Shown: positions 1 to 10,246 of the stretch, one piece after another
How the letters are laid out: each line of letters begins with the position of its first letter
Position numbering within the stretch: the stretch's first letter is position 1
Source of the DNA: Heliopora coerulea
Lineage: Eukaryota > Cnidaria > Anthozoa > Scleralcyonacea > Helioporidae
Length of the DNA stretch: 64,000 nt
Direction: 5' to 3'
NCBI GenBank assembly: GCA_030142905.1
Contig: JASJOG010000148.1
Span: 139,501-203,500, forward strand
Program-made: the position numbers and the translations under genes
Notes under the pieces: model-generated
Seen by the model: the letters and a program-made list of their open reading frames with translations, nothing else
Databases searched by the model: none
What the model was told of the DNA's origin: nothing

Positions 1-145
1 TTTTGTAGACCGAACAATAAAATATGAACAAAAAATATGGTGTGCCTGATTTTGATAAATTAAAAAAAAGAGACAACAATATGATGATGATTGTGAATCA
101 TCATCATCTGAAGATGAATCTCAATTAGAAAAACGATAGAAATTG

Positions 146-650
146 ATGGAAAATTATTATCCGAGAAAAATGAAACATAATAACGACAATGATGATGATG
201 ATGATGACACTGACAACGACGATTTTGAACGAAATGAAATGGAAAATGAAGACAATATTAATCTTATAGTCCACGCTGTTCTAGAAGAACTCAAAAGTAA
301 AGACAAAAATCAATATTCGGAAGGAAAAAATCGAAACAATGCTATTGAATATGCAAAAGAGATAGATAATTATATTCAATCCAATCATACTAAATGAAAT
401 AATTTTCTGTCCAAAAATGACGATTTTTGTCATAAATTACAAAAATTAATAAAATCTATTTGTAAAGCTGATGTTAGAGATCATACATTACCCAATTTTA
501 CTGAAACCGAATTTAATTTGACGAAGGCTTTTTTATAAAGGAAAAACAACTTCTCATGATATGAAATATCTAATGGTCAAAGATGTGATATTTTTGAACA
601 TCATGCGAAAATTATCCAAATATTTGAAAAAAAAAATTTTAATTTTTTTT
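146..650 (+). pseudogene. Broken acidic protein gene of the Polinton-like element
   Basis: I do not recognise this gene. The first ATG is at 146. The N-terminal third has a long Asp run encoded by GATGAT repeats and is strongly acidic; a mixed helical-looking segment follows. A TGA at 395-397 interrupts the frame, but the same frame then stays open to about 540 with ordinary residue content. Coding sense then continues in another frame to the T-rich tract near 640, so one nonsense codon and one frameshift separate parts of what was probably one gene. It lies upstream of, and co-directional with, the 683 gene and the protease, so a virion or late role is possible from position only. Confidence 0.4.
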
Positions 651-682
651 TTTTTTAGTATATAATAATTTAAAAAAAAAAA

Positions 683-1451
683 ATGAGTGGAAATAATATT
701 CAAAGATTACAAGTTATCGATCCTGCTGTATTGGAACAATTAAACGCCAATACCAAACGTCAAACTCTGGCAAATATAATCAATGAATCTGGAATGAACA
801 AAATTATTCATGATTATGACAAATTTGTCACAGCTCCCAAAAATAGTGAATTAAAAGAATCTTATAGACAGAATTTGATATCTTGTATTCAGAAATATAA
901 AGGAAGAAAGTGTGTTTCTTTGCCTGACAATCAAACTCATTCTGAACAAAACCGAGACGTTTTTTGAAGAAATGCCTCCTGAAAAAAGGAAAAAAGTAAA
1001 ATTGGCCGTTCAAAGTGTTAAGAGATTTAAACAAGCTCTAGATGACAAAGGAATAAGAAGAAGTACTAATGGAAAACTTGTAGATATTAATGGACAGGAA
1101 ACGAGCTTGGATTATGACGATTTTTTAAACGATTTTGGTAGAAATATTAATAAACCGACAAGCTTTCTTATGAGTGACAATAACAAAAGACAAGCATTAA
1201 AAATATTGTCTAGTGTTAAATTTCCTGCGCAGTCAATCCAAAATCCAAAAATGAGATATGCTTATAATTCACAAACACAATATATGAAAGAACAAATGTT
1301 AAAAGCAACAACTCCGAAAAAAAGAAAAGAAATTCCACCTGATGAGCCAAGCACTTCCGGTTCATATGGTAAAATGAAAAAGAGGAAAGCTACTACATGG
1401 GAAGAAGCAAAACGTATGGTTTATGACGACAGTGCTAGTGATTCAGAATAA
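683..1451 (+). pseudogene. Basic protein with nuclear-localisation-like C-terminus, frameshifted
   Basis: This looks like one reading unit split by a frameshift at the T6 run 960-965: the first part ends just past the run, and the next frame carries on from there. The second half is rich in Lys and Arg, with several KKRK-type clusters, a Pro/Ser/Thr linker (PPDEPSTSGS) and an acidic Ser tail (SASDSE). This composition suits a nuclear DNA-binding or minor virion protein, but no family is recognised. A T-run ending in AG sits just before the start, then a TATA-like AT tract and an A11 run directly before the ATG at 683. The protease gene follows on the same strand. Confidence 0.5.
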
Positions 1452-1582
1452 TATTAATATTAATATATTTTGAATGATTGATAAAAGAACGGAAGTAATT
1501 AATAATGCTTGTGAACCGGTTGTTTTATAAATCACTTTTCAAATTTATGTATATATATATACTGTGTTTTTTTCAAAGTTTA

Positions 1583-2396
1583 ATGATGTTTCAAGTGAAC
1601 GATCAAGAATCATTACCGACAATGTCTTCTCTCAGTTCTTCTTCTTGTATGCATGTGGAGGAATATGTTTATAGACATATTCCATTGAGTAGCGTGAATT
1701 TGGATAGACTAATTGATTTAAAGAACAACATATATGACGGTGAAGATGTTCCTTATACATCAGGCATTTATCCAGCAGATGTTCATCCCAATGTGTCAAG
1801 TGACGAGTTGTTTCTTCAAAGAAATTGGATAGTGAACACAGACATGTCTGAAAAACCAGGAACGCATTGGCAGTGCGTGCTTTTCATACAAGGTATTGTG
1901 AAAGGTAGTCACAAGGATGAACCTTGTAAAAGCACAAAATATTATATAATCGATTCATGGGGTGCAAGACACATTGAAATTATGGCCAAAGATATGTTGA
2001 AAGCAATAACCGAATATCGCGAGAATGATGACAGAGTTCATCATGAACGCTTACGATCGAGCAAAGCCAGAAAATGTTCTTGCCAATTTGAAATCAACTT
2101 CCCCATAACTCATCGCATTCAGCATTCAAATTTTGAAAACTGTGGTTGGTTTGCATTGTATTTCACAAAATTTGGAGAAGATGATCTTATGCAATGGTTG
2201 AAAATGAAGAGGGCAATATGGACAGATAAAAAAGAACTATGACAATCTTATAAACTATTTTAGAAATAGTTTTTTCAAATATGTAAATACTTGTAAAACG
2301 TTTCATGATTTCAAAATCAAAACAGAAAAAAATCGTAAATGTCCTTTCAGCCAGTTATGTAAAAACCCTCATTCATGTATGATGGTGACAGAATGA
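1583..2396 (+). CDS. Adenain-like cysteine protease
   Basis: Maturation protease of the adenovirus type, used by Polintons and adintoviruses to process virion proteins. Counting from the ATG at 1583, the visible catalytic set is His95 (GTHWQC), Asp124 (IIDSWG), Gln180 and Cys187 (NCGWFALYF); the seven-residue Gln-to-Cys spacing matches adenain. An in-frame upstream start at 1505 would add a hydrophobic stretch, but the T-run ending in AG at about 1565-1578 looks like a splice acceptor, so 1583 is preferred. The first frame stops at 2242. The adjacent frame continues without stops to 2396 and ends with a Cys/His cluster (CPFSQLC, then CKNPHSC), so a one-base shift at the A-run near 2230 probably removed a C-terminal tail. 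The core domain is intact. Confidence 0.82.
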
Positions 2397-2445
2397 TTGC
2401 AAAAGAACATTCAGACATGTAACTTGATATCTTTCAAAAATTTTA

Positions 2446-3150
2446 TTAAATTTTATTATACACCCACAAGTGTTCTGCAGGAAATATTCCTTGTCTTATT
2501 CTAGCATTTTCACAAACATTCACCGTACTATCCAACATCAAATACAGATGTGATCTATAAGTTTCTCCAAATGCAAGTTGTAAAAGTTCTTTGATTTCTG
2601 CTGCCTTGAAACCTCTCGAACGTAATATATGCTTAATGTTTCTCTCGTCCGATTTATTGGGAAATAATACAATATAATTGGCATTGCTGAACAACATGCG
2701 AAATTTACTCGATGAATACATAAAATCTTGAATCACAAATATATAATTAATATTTTCATGGTGGCATCTTCGAATAACAATTTCTTGCACGTAATTCAAT
2801 ATTTTTTTCTTGTACCTACGGCCAGCATCATGTCATCCAAGACCACCAAACTATGCTTGTTATCTTTTTGATCATTAAATTTTTTCTTAAAATTTTCAAT
2901 TTCCGTTATTTCGTTATCAGCAAAATTTTCTTCAATCATGTGACTTCTTATGAAATTTGACATTCGTTACCAGATCTCTGAAATAACGATGTTGATCAGG
3001 TATATTGACATCTGCCATGTGCAAAAACAACACGTTTGTCAAAATATGTCCAGGATTGATATAGGAAAAGGATTTTATGAAATCCAAAATCCAAGACGTT
3101 TTTCCTGCTTCACTAGGTCCTATCATCAACATGAAAAATGGAAAATTCAT
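2446..3150 (-). pseudogene. FtsK/HerA-type genome-packaging ATPase, frameshifted
   Basis: Motor ATPase that translocates DNA into the capsid in Polintons and related viruses. The N-terminal piece (3150-2932) has a Walker A motif, GPSEAGKTS, at about 3093-3123. The Walker B motif LVVLDDMM is readable at about 2826-2852, between the two open segments. The C-terminal piece (2799-2446) contains the IFVIQDF segment expected after Walker B in this family. A frameshift between 2932 and 2850 breaks the gene. Total length, about 235 residues, is normal for Polinton ATPases. It runs antisense to the protease and ends about 50 bases past the protease tail, a convergent arrangement. Confidence 0.85.
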
Positions 3151-3391
3151 GCAAATACTTGCATGTTTCTTCTCGTCAAAAAGTTGTTTTCAAGCCTAAA
3201 ACATAAAAGAAATCAATCAAGTTGTGTCTATACAACCCCAAGGAACAGTGACAAAATTTTCTTTTTTGATCTGTCTTTTATCAAAAGTGAATGAAAATTG
3301 CTTTATGTTGTCGGTATTTTTGATAAGTATCATCCACAGTAAATCGAGATTCATTTATTTCATATACTTTGAACATATCTTCCACCAAATC

Positions 3392-6300
3392 TTACAAATA
3401 ATCGCTATTTATACGATTTTCTTTGCCGCTCGATGTTTTTTTGAAACCTTTCACATGAATAATTTCTTTTCCCAAATTTGTGTAATAAGTATAACTTCTA
3501 GGTCCTGTGGAAACATATGACATTATATACTCATCTTCGCCTAATTCTGATTCCAAACATCCTAATTTTGAATGAGTTTCCAATAATTCATAACCGTTTT
3601 CGGAAAAATAAATAACAGAGTCAGTATTGTAATATAATACACTATTTGCAGGTAATTCGTTCAAACATTTTAATAATTTCAAACGAGAATAACATGTCAC
3701 ATAACATCCCAAAGCAGTACATGTTTTGTTTATTTTGTAGTTATTCTCTTCAGCATAAGAGCAATTGACACGTGCCGTTTCCAGATCCATTATATCAAAG
3801 TAAACATTGTTGTAACTAGGATCGTAAATCAAATCGTATAATTCTTCTGTGCTATTGACAAATTTAATGATTGATTTATTGAAATTTTGACACAACTTAC
3901 CCCATAATGAATTCAATATCAATTTCATCACATATCTCATGGCTACATTCCGATCTTCCAGAATATCTTCCCACTTAATAAAAATTCCAAAATCATCGAG
4001 TATTTGTTGACTCAATCTCTTTTTCAATTGTTCCGATTGCTCTCCCGAATTCTTAATGCCCGAATACTGAGTCTTCAATGCATGAAATTTGGGAATACAT
4101 TTTTCCAAAATTCTTTCAACGTTATCATAATACAATAATTCATCAGATTCTAAAATTTTATAATTTTTTTCCATAGCTTCGTATATTTCATGCAAGCACC
4201 ACATCCCTTTGATGCTTCTTTCATGTTCAGAATGATCGCATTTTTTTGTATGATCTTTCCATATTGCACATTTATTACATAATACAAAAAGCAATTTCTT
4301 ATTCACATGTGTTAGCAAGACGAGAAATAACAAATTTTGAGGAGGTAACACTTCACATTTTAAGAATCCTGTTTTCCTTATATTTTCTTCCTTTTCAATT
4401 TCATTTTGTAAGAACGCTTGTATTTTTTCATTATCGATTAACACCGAAGGATGTCCGACAGCATACGATTTTTCGTATTGCACAGAAGGATATAATGAAT
4501 TGAAATCGACATGGAATATTTTTCCAGCATGAAAGCAATCTTTGTATAAAACAGCCGGCAAAGTTCGCCCTCCTTACAACACATCTCTAATTTTCAAAGG
4601 ATATTTATAATTAAAATAATTGTTTCTATCTTTATATTTGCATTCTTTCATAATAACCAAATTATGGCAATGTTTTTTCAAATAATTCAACCTGTTCATT
4701 GTTTCCGCATTTAATTTTCCATACATTTTACTGCATTTCTTATTAAATTTATCCGAATCAAAACAATCAGGACAACTGTGATAAAAACCCAAAAATTCAT
4801 AAATCGTATCTGTCGATTTATCATATCCATCAACATAAAAATTTACTATTTTTTGTTCACCTGCTTTATGATACATCCATCGGAAATCATGTGAATTTTG
4901 AATTTGATTCTTAATTTCGTTCAACCATTTCAATCCTATTTTACTTTGAATTTTATTCGTTTTTCCTCCGTTATAACTGCTTATTGGTTCGATTCCCAAC
5001 TTGTTTTTCAAATCGGTCATTTCGAAAAATATTTTCAAAGCCATTGATGAAATAGTAACCACTTTTGTATTGAATGATAACTCAACTTTCATAATTTCCA
5101 ACACTAGATCATGAATTTTATGAGCGACTTCACCAAAATTTCCACGTCATTCTTACAATACTGTTGAACTTCATCCTTTAAAACGTATTCACTTTATTTC
5201 TTTTTTTCAAATTTTTAAAATTCCTCAGAATCCATTTTATCAATCGAAAAATATGATTTATCCGGGACATTTCCTTTGTAATTCAAATCTGTAAATTCAT
5301 ATGATAATATCCTTTGGATATTTCATCATCCAATCCCATCATTTTCACAGTGTTTTTTAAAGAGGTCTGAGTAAATAACATGCTATCCAAAACCATTGCA
5401 TTTTTATATTGAAGACTGATTATTCTAAACCCATTCATGATCACCTTTGGTATTAATTTTCGCATGCAAACCATATAACACGATAAAAACGTGTCAAATT
5501 TCGAACCATTATGAGCATACCATCTACTTTTTGTTTGCAAATTCACTTTTTCAATAAAATAATCTGAATTTATTCGCGGTATCTGAACCTTCGAAAAATA
5601 TCCAATCATTAAATGTGCAACATTGAAATTCAAGTTTACGATAATCATTCATACAAATATTGCAAAATTTGTAAATGGCACAATAATAAGGCACAAAAAC
5701 ACCCATATTACCGAGTCTGGCTTCCGTTTCAAAATCATAAACATGATAATTTTGATCAGGATTTTTTGTATAAAACGGAGTATTTCTTTTTTTTTGTAGA
5801 AATTAAACAATTATGAATCCTCTTTCTATAACACTTAAATATTTTACAATATGACTGATTGCAATTATGAAGTTTCTTTTTTCCTGTCGAATTTACGTAA
5901 TGAAATCTCCTACAAATCGAATAACATTTTTCACAATAAAAATAAATTTGACATGCCAATAATGCTCGTTCAAAATTGCCCACTTCAATAATCTGCAAAT
6001 AATGATTATATAAACATTTTTCATCATAAAAAAAACAGACCACACAAAGAACACTTGGAATCATAATTAGGTTTTGATAATTTGTGAACGTGTAGGCATT
6101 TCACACAGTAAGTAACTTTTCGTCCATACAAAAACAACCCGAGATTTGTTATTATATCGAAATGATTATCTTTATGCATCAAAATCAATTTCTTATCACT
6201 TAAGTCCGTAACTTGACCATTTTTTCTAGTGGAATCATACAATAACACTTTGTCCTGAACATTATCGTTTTCAGTATAAACACACAAATGATAATCCTTT

Positions 6301-7289
6301 TCCCTAAGATAATTTTCATGCAACTGGTTCTTGCTATATATATATATGGGCATACCCTGTTTAACATCAACTTGACACGATTTTTCAATTTCAATCAACT
6401 GATCTTTAACGATCATTTTCAAATACCTATCAAATCCTGCCAAAATAGCTCTATACAAATCTCCTTTTTCAATCATGGACATATTTATCAACACAGCATG
6501 AGCCAAACAATTAGTATCCACATTGACATTCATGATTCCCAAATTATTAACAAAAGCTTTTTGTCTTTCTTTACTCCCTTTCCCTCCCAAATTCACATCA
6601 TTATCATTATTATTATTATTATTTTGTTCACGGATTATTTTTTTCTTCTTTCTTTTATCCAAAACCAATCTGGAAACGACCATATTTCCCGACCACTGTC
6701 CATCCAAAAGAATATCATCATTACTTTGTAAATGATCGTTTAGCTGTTCACATATTCTGTCCACTGTCATTTCAGCAGCCGTGACGGTTGAAGTGGTGAA
6801 CTCTCGACTCGGGAATTTGTCAAAGAATATTCTAAACAGCATGTTTTCCCCTTTCAAAGTATCTTTTGCAACCGTAAGTAAATGCGTGATAATTGTTCTC
6901 AAAACCAATTCTATAACCTTGTTCAAAGGAATTTCATCATGGTAACGTTCCATCATTTTTTTGATGTTAAAATTATATTGAAATATTTCCAAAATCACTC
7001 CCAATTTGGAATAAATTTCGGTCCCTTCATGTTTAACGTTTTCACCATCTCGAAAGGTTATGATTTTCTTGAGTTTGTCCTCAGTGAAAACCACTTTCTT
7101 CTGCTGCGTTTTTGTCATCTGAGCCATCGCGACCTCTTCTTCTTCTATGATTTCTAACAAACACATGCCTAGCAACACTCGACACAAATTCCAAACAAGA
7201 AGGAACTGGAATATAACAACCAAAATGTAAAGACTTTCTCTTTTCAAAATTAGAGTTGCATTCAGACTTGTCCCAACTGTCAGTTTCAT
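3392..7289 (-). pseudogene. Protein-primed family B DNA polymerase, broken into about five frames
   Basis: Replicative polymerase of the Polinton/adintovirus type. From the N-terminus, 7289-6024 holds an OTU-like segment (NCLAHAV, later a HFDII motif) followed by Cys pairs. The piece 6064-5756 is a Cys/His zinc region. The piece 5648-5283 carries the exonuclease motif AHNGSKFD near 5490-5520. The piece 5104-4574 links to the palm (FYVDGYD, YEFLGFYHSC). The piece 4561-3392 has polymerase motif A DFNSLYPSV (about 4482-4510), motif B LILNSLWGK (about 3897-3921) and motif C YNTDSV (about 3617-3634). The catalytic Asp residues are present, but several frameshifts prevent one continuous protein. 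A second open frame, 7350-7090, may hold the true N-terminus. An ATT microsatellite near 6605-6632 encodes an Asn run. Confidence 0.9.
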
Positions 7290-7448
7290 CTATAAAATTG
7301 CCATCAGCATCAAACTGCTTTATACTAAATTTTCAAAAAAACAAATTAATTTAAATATTTATTCATCAACGGTCCATAATAACGAACATTTCAATACCTC
7401 ACGATCACGTTACACCAACAATTACACCTATTTTTCTTACAGACAACC
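7290..7448. promoter_or_regulatory. Divergent intergenic region with a 3' splice-site-like sequence
   Basis: This region separates the minus-strand polymerase from the plus-strand gene at 7449. The plus strand ends with a pyrimidine-rich tract and CAG (TTTTTCTTACAG, 7431-7442) just six bases before the ATG, a near-ideal splice acceptor. That suggests the downstream mRNA receives a spliced 5' leader. On the minus strand, part of the region is still open and coding-like, continuous with the alternative polymerase N-terminus. No clear TATA box was found. Confidence 0.4.
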
Positions 7449-7766
7449 ATGAAGCCAAACGCTGTCATTGAAATATTTTGCAAAGACAACAACGGATTAT
7501 CAAAAGTTTCTGTTTACGAAGATGACGACAAAAACGTTGCATTCACAAATAAAATATTCACAGAAGCCATGAAACATTATGTAAATATGTCTGGAGATCC
7601 GGTTCATGTATTTCCATATAAACCGGAAGAACTCAAACGTAGGATAGATCATTTCCTATCAACCTTATTAAATCCTTCTGGAAGCATGATAGCCAAATTA
7701 CATGCAATTGTAAAATTTATAAAAATTAACTCAGACACTTATGAAGGAATTAAAGTTTACATTTAA
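7449..7766 (+). CDS. Hypothetical 105-residue protein
   Basis: An intact ORF with a good ATG immediately after a splice-acceptor-like sequence. The protein is mixed alpha/beta in appearance, without Cys clusters, signal peptide or membrane segment; its first third reads like beta strands (AVIEIFCKD, KVSVYEDDD) and the rest like helices. I do not recognise the family. It is among the few genes in this element without a frameshift. It is divergent from the polymerase and followed after about 115 bases by the SET-domain gene on the same strand, so the two may share a transcript. Confidence 0.6.
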   Translation: MKPNAVIEIFCKDNNGLSKVSVYEDDDKNVAFTNKIFTEAMKHYVNMSGDPVHVFPYKPEELKRRIDHFLSTLLNPSGSMIAKLHAIVKFIKINSDTYEGIKVYI

Positions 7767-7882
7767 TTTTTATAGATGAAAAAAAGAATAAATAAGCAAT
7801 TACCTCAAATCAGATCGACTCGCTGCAAAGATTTAACTTTAAAAAAAGCAAGGTGTAAGAAACGAATGTGACGAAGGAAGCA

Positions 7883-8303
7883 ATGCTGGATTCACTTATT
7901 AAAAAACAGGAATTTAAGGATAAAGAAATCAACAATTCCCAATGCTGGATTGGGGTTATTTGCAGGAAAAAAAAAAGAATAAAAAGAGGAACCAGTTTAG
8001 GCTTATACACAGGTCGGAGAATAAAAAATAAAAAACTAGACATATATTATCCCAAAACTGGTCTCGCCCCTTATGCAATATGTGAAAGCAGAAGAGACAA
8101 TGCCCAATGTATAAATGCAAGTTATTCCACTGACAGAGCTCTGCGTTACACCAATGACAAAAAATCATTAAGATACACCAACATGAACATTCGAGACGTC
8201 AGTAAAAAAAAAAAAATATTTACCGAAAGCATTTGCAACCAAGAACATCAATCCCCACAAAGAAATATTTTATTACTATGGAAAAAGTTATTGGGATATT
8301 TAA
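7883..8303 (+). pseudogene. SET-domain protein (putative lysine methyltransferase), frameshifted
   Basis: SET proteins methylate lysines using S-adenosylmethionine. The first ATG of the open frame is at 7883. The N-terminal half contains TSLGLYTGRRI, the glycine/tyrosine segment typical of SET domains, then an APYAI segment and ALRYTND, which fits the family's R-x-x-N pattern. The frame is lost at the A13 run 8204-8216. In the next frame the C-terminal signature appears: an A-T-K-N-I segment, then EIFYYYGKSYW, matching the family pattern of rDI-x-x-geE followed by YG-x-x-YW, and a stop at 8301-8303. Total length, about 140 residues, equals a minimal SET domain. The role in the element is unknown; chromatin control of the viral or host genome is a guess. 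Confidence 0.65.
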
Positions 8304-8517
8304 AATTATTACAAAAATTAAGAAATATCAATTATTTCACTTTTCACCCTAAAAAATCACCAATCCAATCATCGTATAAAACCCATTAATTATAGTTTCA
8401 CATATCAATTGAGAAGCAGATGAAAAAACCCGTACATATAAGCCACGCATGCACAATACATAAAATAATAGCCATGTGTCAGCAAAATTGTCAAAATGCG
8501 CCAATAAAACATCAAAA

Positions 8518-9069
8518 TCAAAGATCCTTTAACAACTGATTTCCAAAGAATCCTTTCAAAACCTTGTAGCGCGTAGCAACATAATAAAAATATGCAAACA
8601 TCATACAAACAATCACACCACTTAAACACCCTATGATCGCATACAATAATAGTTCTGTTTGTTTTTTTTTTTTCCTTTTCATCAAAGAAGGTATCAACTT
8701 GGTTCTCATAAGTGACTTGATCTGTTCTTTTTTTATTCTGGTCATGCGATTTCACCACGCACCCAATTTCAAGCTTCTTCAGTTCATATATATGATACAG
8801 TTTCAAAGGAATTTCGGGAACCAAACCATGCGGGCAATCTGGCACGTACATGCAGCATAAATATCCATTTCTGAAAGTCAAATAACATCTGTCCTTTCTT
8901 CCTTCATATTGTTGATCAGAATTCACCACAAATCCCCAACCTCTGCATGCTTCGTTCCTCTTTAACATTATAGGGTTGTCAAACTGTACTTCCCATCCGC
9001 ATTCACGATTTCCACATAAAACCAAAACACGACCAGAAGCGTAAAAATGTAAGCCGTAATGTTAAGCAT
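8518..9069 (-). pseudogene. Type I membrane (envelope-like) protein, frameshifted
   Basis: Three reading segments assemble in order. A signal peptide starts at the ATG at 9069 (MLNITAYIFTLLVVFWFY). An adjacent frame gives a Cys-rich ectodomain of about 100 residues with paired cysteines (CGNRECGW, YLCCMYVPDC). After the T12 run 8662-8673, another frame supplies a 25-residue membrane span (IIGCLSGVIVCMMFAYFYY) and a short basic tail ending at 8518. The layout is that of a single-pass surface glycoprotein. I cannot assign a family. Two frameshifts break it, the second at the homopolymer. The frame that stays open to 8405 past the run yields an implausible Cys/aromatic-rich tail. Confidence 0.5.
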
Positions 9070-9313
9070 CTAAAAAGAAAAAAATAATCAAAAATATTTT
9101 AAAAATCCTAATGCTTTCAAACAACATCAACAAACCTTCTTTCCTTTTATCTTCAAAACAAATATCAATTAAAATTCCTTTCACATCTAACTGCAAAACA
9201 CTAAACAGTCTTCCTGTTTTATATTCTCATTAAACCGGATATGCCTCATATTTACAAAAGAAAAAAGCATATATTAAGCAACTCGAGCATATTAATGATA
9301 CTCATTCAAAACA
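9070..9313. other. Intergenic AT-rich region of the Polinton-like element
   Basis: No coding signal. This region lies between the start of the minus-strand membrane protein gene and the plus-strand gene at 9314, so it is a candidate divergent promoter. An AT tract (CATATATTAAG, about 9268) is the only TATA-like element seen, and there is no splice acceptor before 9314. Confidence 0.3.
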
Positions 9314-10246
9314 ATGAATAGCATCCACACATGTTGTGATTTACATGAACTTTTAACAAACAAACGATTTCATTCTCTAATACACCTGGATAAATTTCAA
9401 GAATTTTGCAAGTTCATTCAAGATAACAGGAGACTGCATATAAAAAGAAGATATGTACAAAATCCAAACAACATCGATGCCCATATGTACATCTTTCATG
9501 GTACGGGATCAAAATATTTGTCACAAGTGGCCGATCAATACATCACTTTCCTACCGAAAAAGGAAAACAATCCTCTACCTGTATGGTATCCTGTCATATC
9601 CACAAAACTTATACAACAAACAAAATCATTGGCATATTTAGGTAAAGCATCTTTTGCAATATGTTTATTACTCTTAATTTCTTATTACGAAGCATACCTT
9701 TCTTCCACTGCCTATTCATTGAACGCTCACATGACAGAATGTTTGGAAATTAGCACTTTGTTATTCATGATGCAAAACAGCAAAAATCAACATTTACATA
9801 ACATGGTAGGTCAACGTTTAGGTGCAATATCTTGTTGCCATATGAACAAACACATACAAACTTTAAAAACTGGCAATCCTGAAAACAGTATGACAGGATG
9901 CCGTACCTCCATTATATACTCCTATTTCCCACCTCATCTTCATTCACACACAACAGAAGCTCAAGAACCAACAAAACCAAAAGAATGGACTTCACCAATT
10001 TTAACCTTCTTGATGCAAGTCAATTGGACTACGGATATGAAATCCCTGACTCCAACAGAGACCCCACCAATTCGAATGAATCATCAAGTCCTTCATTTGC
10101 AAAACCACCTGACAACACCAATGACGAATACATCGATCAACTCGACAAAGTCCTCAACATTCTCTACGCGAACATATACTCAGATGAATCCTCAAATCCT
10201 TCCACCACATCACCTTCCTCATCCACCCTTTCAACCAAAAACATAA
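9314..10246 (+). CDS. Hypothetical protein; reliable only to about 9,900
   Basis: The ORF starts at an ATG in ordinary context. Its first about 200 residues look like a real globular protein: helical N-terminus, a YIFHGTGSKYL segment, a hydrophobic stretch (ASFAICLLLLISYYE) and many His and Cys residues. After about 9,900 the composition becomes Pro/Thr/His-rich, like an off-frame reading, while another frame (start 9985) takes over with its own coding character. Either two genes overlap or one gene changed frame near 9,900. No family is recognised. H-G-T-G followed by tyrosine recalls ADP-ribosyltransferases, but I could not find the other motifs of that fold. Confidence 0.45.
   Translation: MNSIHTCCDLHELLTNKRFHSLIHLDKFQEFCKFIQDNRRLHIKRRYVQNPNNIDAHMYIFHGTGSKYLSQVADQYITFLPKKENNPLPVWYPVISTKLIQQTKSLAYLGKASFAICLLLLISYYEAYLSSTAYSLNAHMTECLEISTLLFMMQNSKNQHLHNMVGQRLGAISCCHMNKHIQTLKTGNPENSMTGCRTSIIYSYFPPHLHSHTTEAQEPTKPKEWTSPILTFLMQVNWTTDMKSLTPTETPPIRMNHQVLHLQNHLTTPMTNTSINSTKSSTFSTRTYTQMNPQILPPHHLPHPPFQPKT

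Noticed and set aside
4246..4503. Plus-strand 85-codon frame
   Set aside because: Antisense shadow of the polymerase palm domain.
6288..6735. Plus-strand frames of 147 and 70 codons inside the polymerase region
   Set aside because: They are antisense to the clear polymerase coding sequence and rich in Ile, Phe and Ser from AT content; no motif.
8405..9025. The 206-codon frame as one intact protein
   Set aside because: It begins at a TTG without the signal peptide, and after the T12 run it becomes an implausible Cys/aromatic tail, while another frame has a proper membrane span.
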